Assembly: GCA_032433765.1 (NCBI GenBank)
Contig: JAVIAB010000156.1
Span: 85,755,142-85,819,141 of the forward strand
Reading direction: 5' to 3'
Origin: Megaustenia siamemsis
Lineage: Eukaryota; Mollusca; Gastropoda; Stylommatophora; Ariophantidae
Length of the DNA stretch: 64,000 nt
Shown: positions 10,832 through 21,599 of the stretch, one piece after another
Layout: each line of letters starts with the position of its first letter
Numbering within the stretch: the first letter of the stretch is position 1
Translations under genes and position numbers: made by a program
The notes under the pieces: generated by a model
Told to the model about the DNA's origin: nothing
Databases searched by the model: none
Seen by the model: the letters and a program-made list of their open reading frames with translations, nothing else

Positions 10832-11145
10832 CGTTGTCTAGGCTACGAGAAGATCTTTTGTTGTCTTCACTGGCTGCGTTGTCTAGGCTACGAGAAGATC
10901 TTTTGTTGTCTTCACTGGCTGCGTTGTCTAGGCTACGAGAAGCTCTTTTGTTGTCTTCACTGGCTGCGTTGTCTAGGCTTCGAGAAGCTCTTTTGTTGTC
11001 TTCACTGGCTGCGTTGTCTAGGCTACGAGGAGATCTTTTGTTGTCTTGACTGGCTGCGTTGTCTAGGCTACGAGGAGATCTTTTGTTGTCTTCACTGGCT
11101 GCGTTGTCTAGGCTACGAGAAGCTCTTTTGTTAGTCTTGACTGGC
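10832..11145. repeat. 45-bp minisatellite, about 7 copies
   Basis: Unit of 45 bp with core GCGTTGTCTAGGCTACGAGA. AGATC/AGCTC and TACGAG/TTCGAG variants occur. Being a multiple of three it keeps 15-residue repeats open in two plus frames, which I treat as non-coding. Confidence 0.95.
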
Positions 11146-11249
11146 TGCGATCATGACGGAAGGTAGGTCGATGTAGCTACAAGACCGCTAGTGTGTGCCG
11201 CGCTGTGATTTTATGTTAGTTTTTGCGTTCCGAACTGGTTGGGTCATTG

Positions 11250-11580
11250 CCTAAGTACATTTTATTTGATTTCCTTCTGGCTATTAATATTTGCAATCTC
11301 TTCCCTTATTTCTTTCATCTCTTATACTCGTCTTTATTTTCCTTATTTCTTCCTCTTGTATCCATTAGCTGTAAAATGTCATCTGTCATCCATTTCTTTC
11401 TTGACTTTGTCCTCACTGGTGGTATGAACAATTTTGATGTTTGTTACATTGATTCTTTTAGCATTTCCCACTGTTCATCAATGCTTTGTATCTTCTCTAT
11501 TGCATTGTATCTGTTCTGAATTGTGGTTTTATATTTGTCTTGTAACCTCTTGTCTGATTTGAGTAAATCTAAATTTAACT
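11250..11580 (-). pseudogene. LINE linker fragment between endonuclease and RT (third family)
   Basis: The minus strand reads as LINE polypeptide with LNLDLLKSDKRLQDKYK, IDEQWEMLKESM and RKKWMTDDILQLMDTR, the helical linker typically found between endonuclease and reverse transcriptase. It contains at least one stop and a frame change toward its left end, and homology fades near 11250. It is the direct continuation of the endonuclease fragment at 12789-13570: removing the 1.2-kb insertion between them and one copy of the 8-bp duplication joins the two in frame, at ...NIKLN/LDLLK. Confidence 0.8.
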
Positions 11581-11592
11581 CGGAAAGTACAG

Positions 11593-11788
11593 ACTGTACG
11601 TGCAAGGAAACGTACTACGGATCAGACTGCACTCTCAAATGTCCGGACAACTGTTTCAACGACACCTGTGAACAGTCAACTGGGAACTGTGCATGCAAGG
11701 GAACGTTCTTCGGATCAGACTGCACTCTCAAATCTCCGGACAACTGTTTGAACGAAACCTGTGAACAGTTAATCGGGGCCTGCGTCTC
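11593..11788 (+). pseudogene. EGF-like repeat exon fragment
   Basis: The reading frame encodes two tandem 31-residue modules with the spacing of multiple-EGF proteins: CKETYYGSDCTLKCPDNC and CKGTFFGSDCTLKSPDNC. Each continues with a CEQ..G.C pattern. Such modules form disulfide-bonded extracellular repeats in MEGF10-like and scavenger-receptor class F proteins. An AG precedes 11593 and a donor-like GTATGT starts at 11789, so an internal exon of about 196 bp is possible, but the polypyrimidine tract is poor and no further exon is visible. In the second module a conserved Cys has become Ser (KSPDN). It sits inside the 1.2-kb insertion, so a captured or pseudogenised exon is more likely than a working gene. 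The full open frame is 11523-11858, of which the first 19 codons lie in LINE sequence. Confidence 0.55.
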
Positions 11789-11859
11789 GTATGTCGATGA
11801 TTCCCACGTTAAGAAGAGTCTGCCGACTACAACAAACCCAAACACATGGATACCTTAAT

Positions 11860-12421
11860 GTGTTTCTATGCTGGACATGGTTCATTTCTTGGTGTTTTTC
11901 CGTGAAGCCATGGCTCATATCTTGATGTGTTTCAGTGCTAGCCATGGCTCATATCTTAGCTTGTGTGTGTGTGTGTGTGTGTACTGGCCATGGCTCATAT
12001 CTTGGTGTGTGTCATGTTAGTCATATCTCATATCTTGGTGTGTCCGTGTTAATCATGTCTCATATCTTTATGTGTGTATGTGTTTAGTCATATCTCATAT
12101 CTTAGTGTGTATCTGTGTTAGTCATGTGTCATATCTTTGTGTGTGCATGTTTGGGTTAGATATCTCATATCTTTGTGTGCATGTTTATGTTAGTCATATC
12201 TCATATCTTTGTGTGTGCATGTCAGTGTATGTCACATCTCATATCCTTGTGTGTGCATGGCTATGTTAGTCACATCTCATATCTTTGTGTGTGCATGTCT
12301 ATGTTGGTCATATCTCATATCTTTGTGTGCATGTCTATGTTAGTCATGTGTCATATATCTTGATGTGTGTCAGTGTTAGTCATGCCTCGTATCGCTGTGT
12401 GCATGTCTGTGTTAGTCACCT
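11860..12421. repeat. Degenerate 33-39-bp minisatellite
   Basis: Roughly 15 diverged units built around GTCATATCTCATATCTTTGT followed by a variable GTGTGCATGT stretch. Unit length drifts because of the internal GT run. Lies within the 1.2-kb insertion. Confidence 0.88.
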
Positions 12422-12424
12422 CTA

Positions 12425-12753
12425 GTGACTCGGGCAGATGGTGCTCGTAAACCTGGGAGGGCCGACCATCTAAGGACAGAATCCCTCTACAGAAAAGATC
12501 ATCTGCTGCCTTGCAGGAAGATTGGGGACAATCAAAGGCTAAGGAATGCAAACCTGAATAAAATGCTGGCTGAAATCGTATGCACTGGGCCACTGGCGCA
12601 GAACACAGTGCAACGTTTCAACGGGTGTTCAATCAGAGTGGATCTGGCAGACTCTAATTGTGATGTTCTGTCTGTGGGGGGCGATCAACACACTTAACCT
12701 GATAGCTGACTTCATGTGAGAGTCTGGAATCCTACTCTGATTGAGTCCTGATC

Positions 12754-12788
<35 letters not shown>
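12425..12788 (+). mobile_element. 3' part of a retroposed element with (GA)n tail, copy 1
   Basis: Positions 12611-12787 match 34300-34492. The shared part starts near GTTTCAACGGGTGTTCAATC, contains an imperfect inverted repeat (ACTCAATCAGAGT-like at both ends of a segment of about 125 bp, 12628-12747) and ends TGATCGCAG(GA)n. The part left of 12611 has no partner in this window. It may be the untranslated part of a LINE or a SINE body; I cannot assign it. Confidence 0.7.
12757..12787. repeat. (GA)n microsatellite
   Basis: About 15 GA units, placed at the right end of the insertion. The same run occurs at the same place in the related copy at 34449-34492, so it is part of the element rather than an independent microsatellite. 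Confidence 0.95.
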
Positions 12789-13575
12789 ATTTAACTTGAT
12801 GTTAACTGAGGCTAGTTTTGTTGCTTTTAATTTTACTCTAAGCTTTCCCACAACTGGTACATGATCACTATTGCAATCTGCCTCTGGTCTAGTTTCCACG
12901 CACACCAGGCTGTTTCTAAATCTATTGTTAATCATTAAGTAACCGATTTGATTACGTGCGTTGTCTTCTGGGCTTTTCCATGTCCATAGGCGTCTTGGAT
13001 GTTGCTTAAACCAGATGTTTCCTATCATCATGTTGTGTGTTCTTGCCCAGTCATTAAGTTTCTCACCTCGTTCATTCCTCTCACCTAAGCCATAATAACC
13101 AACTACTTCCTCAACTCTTTTCTTTCCTACTTTTGTGTTGAGATCCCCTAGAACTATAGTTATTTCATGATTTTTGCATTCACGAAGTGTCTTATTTAAC
13201 TCGTAGTAAAATTTATCAATTGTTTCCTCTAGACTGTCTGCTGTTGGTGCATAAACTTGTATAAGATTTATGTCTATTGGCTTTCCATTCAATTTCACTA
13301 AAAGGACTCTGTCAGATATTGGGTAAAAGCCTTTCACTGTTCTTGCTCTTTCTGCATCCAAGATGACACCTACTCCTCTTTGGTGTTCAGTACCTCCAGA
13401 ATAGATTATTTTATATTCATCAGAATATTTCTCCCCTGATCCAGTGTATCTCATTTCACACAGTCCCAATACACGTAAACCATCCTTTTCATTTCCTGTT
13501 TGATGTTTTCCTATTTTCCCTTTTCTATGAGTGTTCTTACGTTCCATGTACCTATCTTTAGTGTCTGTTTTATCT
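12789..13575 (-). pseudogene. LINE AP-endonuclease domain fragment (third family)
   Basis: Encodes the N-terminal apurinic-type endonuclease of a non-LTR retrotransposon, which nicks the target DNA. Visible motifs are TWNVRTL (in a different frame, near 13536-13556), LGLCEMRYTGSG, VYAPTAD, GDLNTKVG, RLWTWKSPEDNARNQIGY and the C-terminal SDHVPV. The main open frame is 12732-13547, but the N-terminal motif is separated from it by an in-frame stop and a one-base shift. In the RNQIDY-type motif the Asp is replaced by Gly (NQIGY), a residue normally needed in this fold. It is therefore dead as a coding sequence. The frame after 12789 runs into the GA repeat and is meaningless. The linker continues at 11580. 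It resembles the proteins often annotated craniofacial development protein 2-like. Confidence 0.88.
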
Positions 13576-13888
13576 GTATCTTGCTGACAGTATCTTGATG
13601 ACGATCGGGTATCACCTGTAGCACATGATGTCCCCCACCGAACGAGGTTTTATTTATTGACCAACGCTATCATTGTTGTCGTGAATTCAATCATTGTGTT
13701 TGATGTGTGATGAAATGATCGTACAAAGAAGTTAAGACGCTGCTTTTTGCTTGCCTTCCGTCGGTATGTTTACGGTTGGCTCCGATAGTCTTTGACGAAC
13801 AAGTTTCGCCCACAAGGCAGTGGCGTTGTTTTACTTTAAGCTACCCTCCTTTAGCCTTTTAATCTACCGAGCATACCTGCATACAGCC
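13576..13888. other. Spacer, no gene seen
   Basis: Unique sequence upstream of the endonuclease fragment. It may contain more 5' LINE sequence, but I cannot recognise any. Confidence 0.45.
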
Positions 13889-14332
13889 GCAGGTTGTACT
13901 GTCTAATACAGGCAGTCGCAGGTTGTACTGTCTACTACAGGCAGCCGCAGGTTGTACTGTCTACTGCAGGCAGTCGCTGGTTGTACTGTCTACTACAGTC
14001 AGCCGCAGGTTGTACTGTCTACTACAGGCAGCCGCAGTTTGTACTGTCTACTACAGACAGTCGCAGGTTGTACTGTCTACTACAGACAGTCGCAGGTTGT
14101 ACTGTCTACTACAGGCAGTCGCAGGTTGTACTGTCTACTACAGGCAGTCGCAGGTTGTACTGTCTACTACAGGCAGTCGCAGGTTGTACTGTCTACTACA
14201 GGCAGCCGCAGGTTGTACTATCTACTACAGGCAGTCGCAGGTTGTACTGTCTACTACAGGCATCGCAGGTTGTACTGTCTACTACAGGCAGTCGCAGGTT
14301 GTACTGTCTACTACAGGCAGTCGCAGGTACAA
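13889..14332. repeat. 29-bp minisatellite, about 15 copies
   Basis: Core GGTTGTACTGTCTACTACAG followed by GCAGTCGCA or GCAGCCGCA. One unit near 14259 has lost a base. All three plus frames are open, giving false frames of about 140 codons. Confidence 0.96.
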
Positions 14333-14395
14333 TTCCATGACCTGACAATAAGGTAGACCACAATTAGAACAGCAAATAGTTGTCCAAGATCATGT

Positions 14396-16565
14396 TTGGG
14401 ATGAGAGACAAACAATCACATCGGACATACAAACAATGTTTGGGATAAGAGACACACAATCACATCGGACATACAAACAATGTTTGGGATAAGAGACACA
14501 ACAATCACATCGGACATACAAACAATGTTTGGGATAAGAGACACACAATCACATCGGACATACAAACAATGTTTGGGATAAGAGACACACAATCACATCG
14601 GACATACAAACAATGTTTGGGATAAGAGACAAACAATCACATCGTACATACAAACAATGTTTGGGATAAGAGACACACAATCACATCGGACATACAAACA
14701 ATGTTTGGGATAAGAGACAAACAATCACATCGAACATACAAACAATGTTTGGGATAAGAGACAAACAATCACATCGGACATACAAACAATGTTTGGGATA
14801 AGAGACACACAATCACATCGGACATACAAACAATGTTTGGGATAAGAGACAAACAATCACATCGGACATACAAACAATGTTTGGGATAAGAGACACACAA
14901 TCACATCGGACATACAAACAATGTTTGGGATAAGAGACACACAATCACATCGGACATACAAACAATGTTTGGGATAAGAGACACACAATCACATCGGACA
15001 TACAAACAATGTTTGGGATAAGAGACACACAATCACATCGGACATACAAACAATGTTTGGGATAAGAGACACACAATCACATCGGACATACAAACAATGT
15101 TTGGGAGAAGAGACACACAATCACATCGGACATACAAACAATGTTTGGGATAAGAGACACACAATCACATCGGACATACAAACAATGTTTGGGATAAGAG
15201 ACACACAATCACATCGGACATACAAACAATGTTTGGGATAAGAGACACACAATCACATCGGACATACAAACAATGCTTGGGATAAGAGACACACAATCAC
15301 ATTGGACATACAAACAATGCTTGGGATAAGAGACACACAATCACATCGGACATACAAACAATGTTTGGGATAAGAGACACACAATCACATCGGACATACA
15401 AACAATGTTTGGGATAAGAGACAAACAATCACATCGGACATACAAACAATGTTTGGGATAAGAGACAAACAATCACATCGGACATACAAAAAATGTTTGG
15501 TATAAGAGACACACAATCACATTGGACATACAAACAATGTTTGGGATAAGAGACAAACAATCACATCGGTCATACAAACAATGTTTGGGATAAGAGACAC
15601 ACAATCACATCGGACATACAAACAATGTTTGGGATAAGAGACACACAATCACATCGGACATACAAACAATGTTTGGGATAAGAGACACACAATCACATCG
15701 GACATACAAACAATGTTTGGGATAAGAGACACACAATCACATCGGACATACAAACAATGTTTGGGAGAAGAGACACACAATCACATCGGACATACAAACA
15801 ATGTTTGGGATAAGAGACACACAATCACATCGGACATACAAACAATGTTTGGGATAAGAGACACACAATCACATCGGACATACAAACAATGCTTGGGATA
15901 AGAGACACACAATCACATTGGACATACAAACAATGCTTGGGATAAGAGACACACAATCACATCGGACATACAAACAATGTTTGGGATAAGAGACACACAA
16001 TCACATCGGACATACAAACAATGTTTGGGATAAGAGACAAACAATCACATCGGACATACAAACAATGTTTGGGATAAGAGACAAACAATCACATCGGACA
16101 TACAAAAAATGTTTGGGAGAAGAGACACACAATCACATTGGACATACAAACAATGTTTGGGATAAGAGACACACAATCACATCGGACATACAAACAATGT
16201 TTGGGATAAGAGACACACAATCACATCGGACATACAAACAATGTTTGGGATAAGAGACACACAATCACATCGGACATACAAACAATGTTTGGGATAAGAG
16301 ACACACAATCACATCGGACATACAAACAATGTTTGGGATAAGAGACACACAATCACATACAAACAATGTTTGGGATAAGAGACACACAATCACATCGGAC
16401 ATACAAACAATGTTTGGGATAAGAGACACACAATCACATCGGACATACAAGCAATGTTTGGGATAAGAGACAAACAATCACATCGGACATACAAACAATG
16501 TTTGGGATAAGAGACACACCAATCACATCAGACATACAAACAATGTTTGGTATGAGAGACACAAC
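14396..16565. repeat. 44-bp minisatellite, about 49 copies
   Basis: Core ACATACAAACAATGTTTGGG followed by ATAAGAGACACACAATCACATCGG-type sequence. Informative variants (AGAAGAG, AATGCTTGG, CATTGG, CAAAAAATG) recur in the same order: the block at 15053-15241 returns at 15713-15901, a shift of 660 bp or 15 units. One unit near 16353 is shortened. Confidence 0.97.
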
Positions 16566-16617
16566 AATCACATTATTCTATAGACTACATACACATCGAA
16601 TTAATTAATACCTCACT

Positions 16618-16657
<40 letters not shown>

Positions 16658-16835
16658 TTGTATAATATACGATGTGTATCAGGCGAAAAAGTTGTTATTG
16701 TCATCTTATTATGAACCATAGTTATGTGACAGTTTATCTGTTGTTACGTGGGTGGCGGGGTGTGGGGGGGGGGGGGGCGTGGATCACAGCCCAAACATTG
16801 TTTGAATGATAGTTTGGACATCACAAATGACAACG
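16566..16835. other. Spacer with GA run and G-tract
   Basis: Contains a (GA)n run at 16617-16657 and an uninterrupted run of 14 G at 16764-16777 in a G-rich context. No coding sequence. The G-run could form a quadruplex on the plus strand or could be a sequencing length error. Confidence 0.7.
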
Positions 16836-17260
16836 AACACAGATTGTGATAACATCGAAGACAGAGTGTGATAACATCGAAGTCAGAATGTGATAACATC
16901 GGAGACAGAGTGTGATAACATCGAAGTCAGAATGTGATAACATCGGAGACAGAGTGTGTTAACATCGAAGTCAGAGTGTGATAACATCGAAGACAGAGTG
17001 TGATAACATCGGAGACAGAGTGTGATAACATCGGAGACAGAGTGTGATAACATCGGAGACAGAGTGTGATAACATCGAAGACAGAGTGTGATAACATCGA
17101 AGACAGAGTGTGATAACATCGAAGACAGAGTGTGATAACATCGAAGACAGAGTGTGATAACATCGAAGACAAAGTGTGATACCATCGAACACAGAATGTG
17201 ATAACATTGAACATAAAATGTGACAACATCGAAGACAGAGTGTGATAACAACGAACACAG
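16836..17260. repeat. 22-bp minisatellite, about 19 copies
   Basis: Core AGAGTGTGATAACATCGAAG followed by AC, with ATCGGAGAC and AGTCAGAATG variants alternating on the left. The right end is more diverged. All minus frames are open, giving false frames to 140 codons. Confidence 0.96.
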
Positions 17261-18334
17261 AGATCAACGCCACGAGCTCGACAGCTTTTTCTTTGATATA
17301 GAAAGTAGTGACAAATAAAAACATGGACGTTCTTGGCAAACAACGGCACTAGAAGCTGTGGGAGGGGAATGTTGAAACCACATGCTGGGACACGAATATG
17401 TAGCTAAATCATCATGTAGAGCATTGTCATAATCCAGAAATCATAACATTATTGAACGGTCAATAATTGAAACAGCAAGCACAGACTACAGGCTGGCTGT
17501 TGCTGGACCTTTATGCACCAGCAGTCTGACAATGTTGAGCTGCACGATCTAGCCATCAATCACAAACACGATAAGGGAAACATATAACAAGTAATCTAAT
17601 CGGATACGGAGTTCATAGAAATTGTGTTCCCTTTCCCAGATGAACTCAAGGTTATTGACGCCAAACAAAATAAACAAAGACCTACAGGCAGGCATGAATA
17701 GATTTGTGTGTGCAACGATCTGAGAGGGGAGCGAGTTTTTGAGTTCAACATTGACGTCATTGGCGGGAGAATGCTGTCGAACAAAAATGTGTTTGCCCAG
17801 ATGTATGCAGAATAACATGGACATTTATATCTATCCAAGTGTGAAGAATATGCAAGTTAGCATCTGATAAATAAACTGTGAGCGGGTAACGCGTTTCAAC
17901 AAATATGGCGTTTATTTCGCCGCTGGAATCAAACCAGGGGATATTTTCACAACACGAGAACGTACGTCAAACATGCACCAGAACAACGAGACAACATCAT
18001 CACATTATACAAGCTCCCGCTTCGTCTGCAACATTCGCAAACAAAAATATATTCTTTTCTCAATATCAGAGGAAACGTTTAGTGTCATCTCCGTGTCTAG
18101 TTTTGGAGGTGATTTTTTTCTTTATGAAGATGACACCTGTCCGGTATTTCTATGCTTCGAAGGGGTGTTGGCGGGGGTTCCTCGGATTTCGGTTTAGATT
18201 AGGCCGGAAGTGACTTAACAATCAGGAAAAGGTAAGATGTTCTGATAGTACAAGCTGGTTACGTAATTAACATCTACCTGTTGGCTATTGCTTGTCCTGG
18301 TAAGTGTAAGAAATAGAGCAATCTGATAGTCTAG
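17261..18334. other. Non-repetitive sequence, no gene supported
   Basis: About 1.1 kb. A 102-codon open frame starting with ATG at 17905 and ending at 18213 has no family signature, a low-complexity His/Phe content and no obvious intron signals. I regard it as chance. A minus-strand frame at 17549-17824 is likewise unsupported. Confidence 0.45.
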
Positions 18335-18662
18335 GTGTCCGTTTTAATGACAGCCTAAAATTATAAGTGTCAGTTTTAATGACAACCTACAATTATAAGT
18401 GTCAGTTTTAATGACAACCTAAAATTATAAGTGTCAGTTTTAATGACAACCTAAAATTATAAGTGTCAGTTTTAATGACAACCTAAAATTATAAGTGTCA
18501 GTTTTAATGACAACCTAAAATTATAAGTGTCAGTTTTAATGACAACCTAAAATTATAAGTGTCAGTTTTAATGACAACCTAAAATTATAAGTGTCAGTTT
18601 TAATGGCAACCTAAAATTATAAGTGTCAGTTTTAATGACAGCCTGATAGTATAGGTGTCCGT
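18335..18662. repeat. 32-bp minisatellite, about 10 copies
   Basis: Core AAGTGTCAGTTTTAATGACA followed by ACCTAAAATTAT. Inner units are almost identical; the two edge units are diverged (GATAGTATAGGTGTCC), as expected for unequal exchange that homogenises the centre. Confidence 0.96.
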
Positions 18663-18817
18663 TTTATTGACATCATGAAAGTAGGAATGATAGCAAGTGT
18701 ATCTTGAACATTAATATAGAGTACAGCTTACAATCGTGATTCTTGTTAATTATATAACTCATTGAAGAGCACAGAAGAAGATAGGAGAATTTCAGGCACG
18801 GGACGCGCTAAACGAGG

Positions 18818-19331
18818 GAGTGTCTAACAGTCAACGACAAATGAAAGCAGATCTGGGGAGTATCAAACGGTCAACGACAAATGAAAATAGATCTGGGGAG
18901 TGTCTAACAGTCAACGACAAATGAAAACAGATCTGGGGAGTGTCTAACAGTCAACGACAAATGAAAACAGATCTGGGGAGTGTCTAACAGTCAACGACAA
19001 ATGAAAACAGATCTGGGGAGTGTCTAACAGTCAACGACAAATTAAAACAGATCTGGGGAGTGTCTAACAGTCAACGACAAATTAAAACAGATCTGGGGAG
19101 TGTCTAACAGTCAACGACCAATGAAAACAGATCTGGGTAGTGTCAATCAGTCAACGACCAATGAAAACAGATCTGGGTAGTGTCAATCAGTCAACGACCA
19201 ATGAAAACAGATCTGGGTAGTGTCAATCAGTCAACGACCAATGAAAACAGATCTGGGTAGTGTCAATCAGTCAACGACCAATGAAAACAGATCTGGGTAG
19301 TGTCAATCAGTCAACGACCAATGAAAATTGA
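18818..19331. repeat. 40-bp minisatellite with two adjacent subtypes
   Basis: About 13 copies with core AGTCAACGACAAATGAAAAC. Left copies carry GTGTCTAACAG, GACAAATG and CTGGGGAG; copies from about 19140 carry GTGTCAATCAG, GACCAATG and CTGGGTAG. A transition unit with the mixed state lies near 19101-19140. Confidence 0.96.
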
Positions 19332-19705
19332 TCTTATAGAAGGAAGTGAAGCTTGATGTGACGTTATTCCTCCAGGAAACTGCACGATTGTATAGCCACA
19401 CAAGAGTTTGATTGGAAGCCATATAGATGGAGACATAGAAAGATCAAATTGACAACTGACAGATAGAAAACATGACATTCTTGACGCATACAGAGCGCTA
19501 ATTACAGTTCTGTGCCTAATTGTGATTAATAGCGACTATGATGATGATGATGACGATGGTGACGATGATGATGATGATATCGAAATGCCTCCCTTCAAGT
19601 TGTTCAAAGATTGTTCTGGTCAACGTTGCATTTCTCTGTGCCCCGCCATTTTACTTGTTATCGGTAGTCATCAAGAAATGAGAGGAGAGAAGGAAGCACA
19701 TACAT
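19332..19705. other. Spacer with GAT-rich trinucleotide run
   Basis: Contains an imperfect GAT/GAC trinucleotide repeat at 19537-19578, encoding an Asp run in a short frame that I consider non-coding. Nothing else recognised. Confidence 0.5.
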
Positions 19706-19707
19706 GA

Positions 19708-20362
19708 TTCCTGGTGGATGGAGACGGTACAAACCTGGTGGATGGAGACGGTACAAACCTGGTGGGTGGAGACGGTAAAAACCTGGTGGATGGAGACGGT
19801 ACAAACCTGGTGGATGGAGACGGTACAAACCTGGTGGATGGAGACGGTAAAAACCTGGTGGATGGAGACGGTACAAACCTGGTGGGTGGAGACGGTAAAA
19901 ACCTGGTGGATGGAGACGGTACAAACCTGGTGGGTGGAGACGGTACAAACCTGGTGGATGGAGACGGTAAAAACCTGGTGGATGGAGACGGTACAAACCT
20001 GGTGGGTGGAGACGGTACAAACCTGGTGGGTGGAGACGGTACAAACCTGGTGGATGGAGACGGTACACATCTGGTGGATGGAGACGGTACAAACCTGGTG
20101 GGTGGAGACGGTACAAACCTGGTGGGTGGAGACGGTACAAACCTGGTGGATGGAGACGGTACACATCTGGTGGATGGAGACGGTACAAACCTGGTGGATG
20201 GAGACGGTACACATCTGGTGGATGGAGACGGTACAAACCTGGTGGGTGGAGACGGTACAAACCTGGTGGGTGGAGACGGTACAAACCTGGTGGATGGAGA
20301 CGGTACACATCTGGTGGATGGAGACGGTACAAACCTGGTGGATGGAGACGGTACAAACCTGC
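19708..20362. repeat. 24-bp minisatellite, about 27 copies
   Basis: Core GATGGAGACGGTACAAACCT followed by GGTG. Variants are GATGG/GGTGG, GTACAAACC/GTAAAAACC and GTACACATC. Since the unit is eight codons and stop-free, frames of more than 200 codons are open on both strands (DGDGTNLV, METVQTWW, CTVSIHQV). There is no start context, splice signal or codon-level conservation to support translation. Confidence 0.97.
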
Positions 20363-20720
20363 CTACAAGGAATAGTCCAATAGCTCAGACATAATCAACA
20401 AACGTTTGTTCCAGGCCATAGGGTTTGTTTATTGCGTGGATATTACAATGTTGAAGCAAATTAGTGCCGACTAGACTCGATAAGTCAGCGATCATTAGGA
20501 AGAGAAAAAAACATAATTGACAGAACGTGACAGACAAGATAAGCAAGTCAATCAGTTGGAGCGCGTGCTCAGACAGCAATGACGTAATAAAACCAGAATC
20601 TGTGACCGTCTAAAGACGTTTTTGACACACAGACACACACACATACACACACAAAGTGTGACGTAACGTCTCACTCAATGCATTCAAGGTAATCAACTGT
20701 AGAGGAAATTACACATACAG
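20363..20720. other. Spacer with short CA run
   Basis: Unique sequence; imperfect (CA)n around 20625-20653. A 64-codon minus frame (20385-20579) has no recognisable motif. Confidence 0.5.
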
Positions 20721-21055
20721 GAAAGAGTCAGTCAGGCAAGAGTCAGTCAGACAAGAGTCAGTCAGGCAAGAGTCTGTCAGGCAAGAGTCAGTCAGGCAAG
20801 AATCAGTCAGGCAAGAGTCAGTCAGGCAAGAGTCAGTCAGGCAAGAATCAGTCAGGCAAGAATCAGTCAGGCAAGAGTCAGTCATGCAAGAGTCAGTCAG
20901 GCAAGAGTCAGTCAGGCAAGAGTCAGTCAGGCAAGAGTCTGTCAGACAAGAATCAGTCAGTCAAGAGTTATTGAGTCAAGAGTCAGTCAGTCAAAAATCA
21001 ATCAGACAAGAGTCAGTCAGAAAAAGATAATTCATTCCGGAGTCAATCAGACAAG
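20721..21055. repeat. 15-bp minisatellite, about 22 copies
   Basis: Unit AGTCAGTCAGGCAAG with AATCAG, GTCTG and GACAAG variants, increasingly diverged to the right. Contains nested CAGT tetramers. Confidence 0.95.
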
Positions 21056-21182
21056 ATAATTAGTTATATGAAATGACCTACACAACGACATTATATTGTC
21101 TCCACTTTCATCTCTGTCCCCATACACCGTTATTGTAATGTTTGTTGTGGGGTAGGTGGGGGGGGGGTGAATTAAAAAAGAT

Positions 21183-21497
21183 AACATCGATAAATGTAAC
21201 ACTAATGACATCGTTACATCTCTAAAGTGATGAAATCGTTACATCTTTAAAGTGATGACACCGTTACATCTCTAAAGTGATGACACCGTTACATCTCTAA
21301 AGTGATGACACCGTTACATCTCTAAAGTGATGACATCGTTACATCTCTAAAGTGATGACATCGTTACATCTCTAAAGTGATGACATCGTTACATCTCTAA
21401 AGTGATGACATCGTTACATCTCTAAAGTGATGACACCGTTACATCTCTAAAATGATGACATCTTTACATCTCTTAAGTGATGACATTATTACATCTA
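21183..21497. repeat. 25-bp minisatellite, about 12.5 copies
   Basis: Core GTTACATCTCTAAAGTGATG followed by ACACC or ACATC; the two variants occur in runs. A G-run of 10 lies just upstream (21158-21167). Confidence 0.95.
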
Positions 21498-21578
21498 AAA
21501 CAAAACGCGAGGAAACGGAGGTGGCTGTCGAATAACTTCATTGATGAAAGGTGGCGATGCAGCCACTTGATGTTGCGT

Positions 21579-21599
21579 GTTATCGATCAAATGTTACTA
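21579..21599. repeat. Single 21-bp unit left of the transposon
   Basis: GTTATCGATCAAATGTTACTA matches the unit of the array at 23686-24056 with two changes. It is separated from that array only by the DDE transposon, so the transposon sits at the boundary between unit one and unit two. I give the 21-mer here as its first 20 bases GTTATCGATCAAATGTTACT plus A. Confidence 0.85.

Larger units (their letters stand above)
11573..12796 (+). mobile_element. 1.2-kb insertion in a LINE, 8-bp target duplication, GA tail
   Basis: Direct repeat ATTTAACT at 11573-11580 and 12789-12796 brackets 1208 bp that interrupts an otherwise colinear LINE. Content from left to right is an EGF-like coding piece, a TCATATCTCATATCTT array, a segment without recognised coding, an imperfect inverted-repeat segment and a (GA)n run at the right edge. 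A simple-repeat tail next to the duplication suggests retroposition in plus orientation. It may instead be several nested events; an 8-bp duplication alone would also fit a hAT-type insertion, but I see no matching terminal inverted repeats. Confidence 0.65.

Noticed and set aside
12628..12747. MITE interpretation of the inverted-repeat segment
   Set aside because: The inverted repeats are internal to a larger GA-tailed unit, and the flanking duplications lie outside the GA tail, so a DNA-transposon MITE fits less well than a retroposon 3' end.
17905..18213. A 102-codon frame starting with ATG and resembling a small gene
   Set aside because: No recognisable domain, no codon bias visible, and no supporting exon or polyadenylation signals. 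Left as chance.
19714..20394. Several 220-230-codon frames on both strands
   Set aside because: All are translations of the stop-free 24-bp unit; the period explains them entirely.
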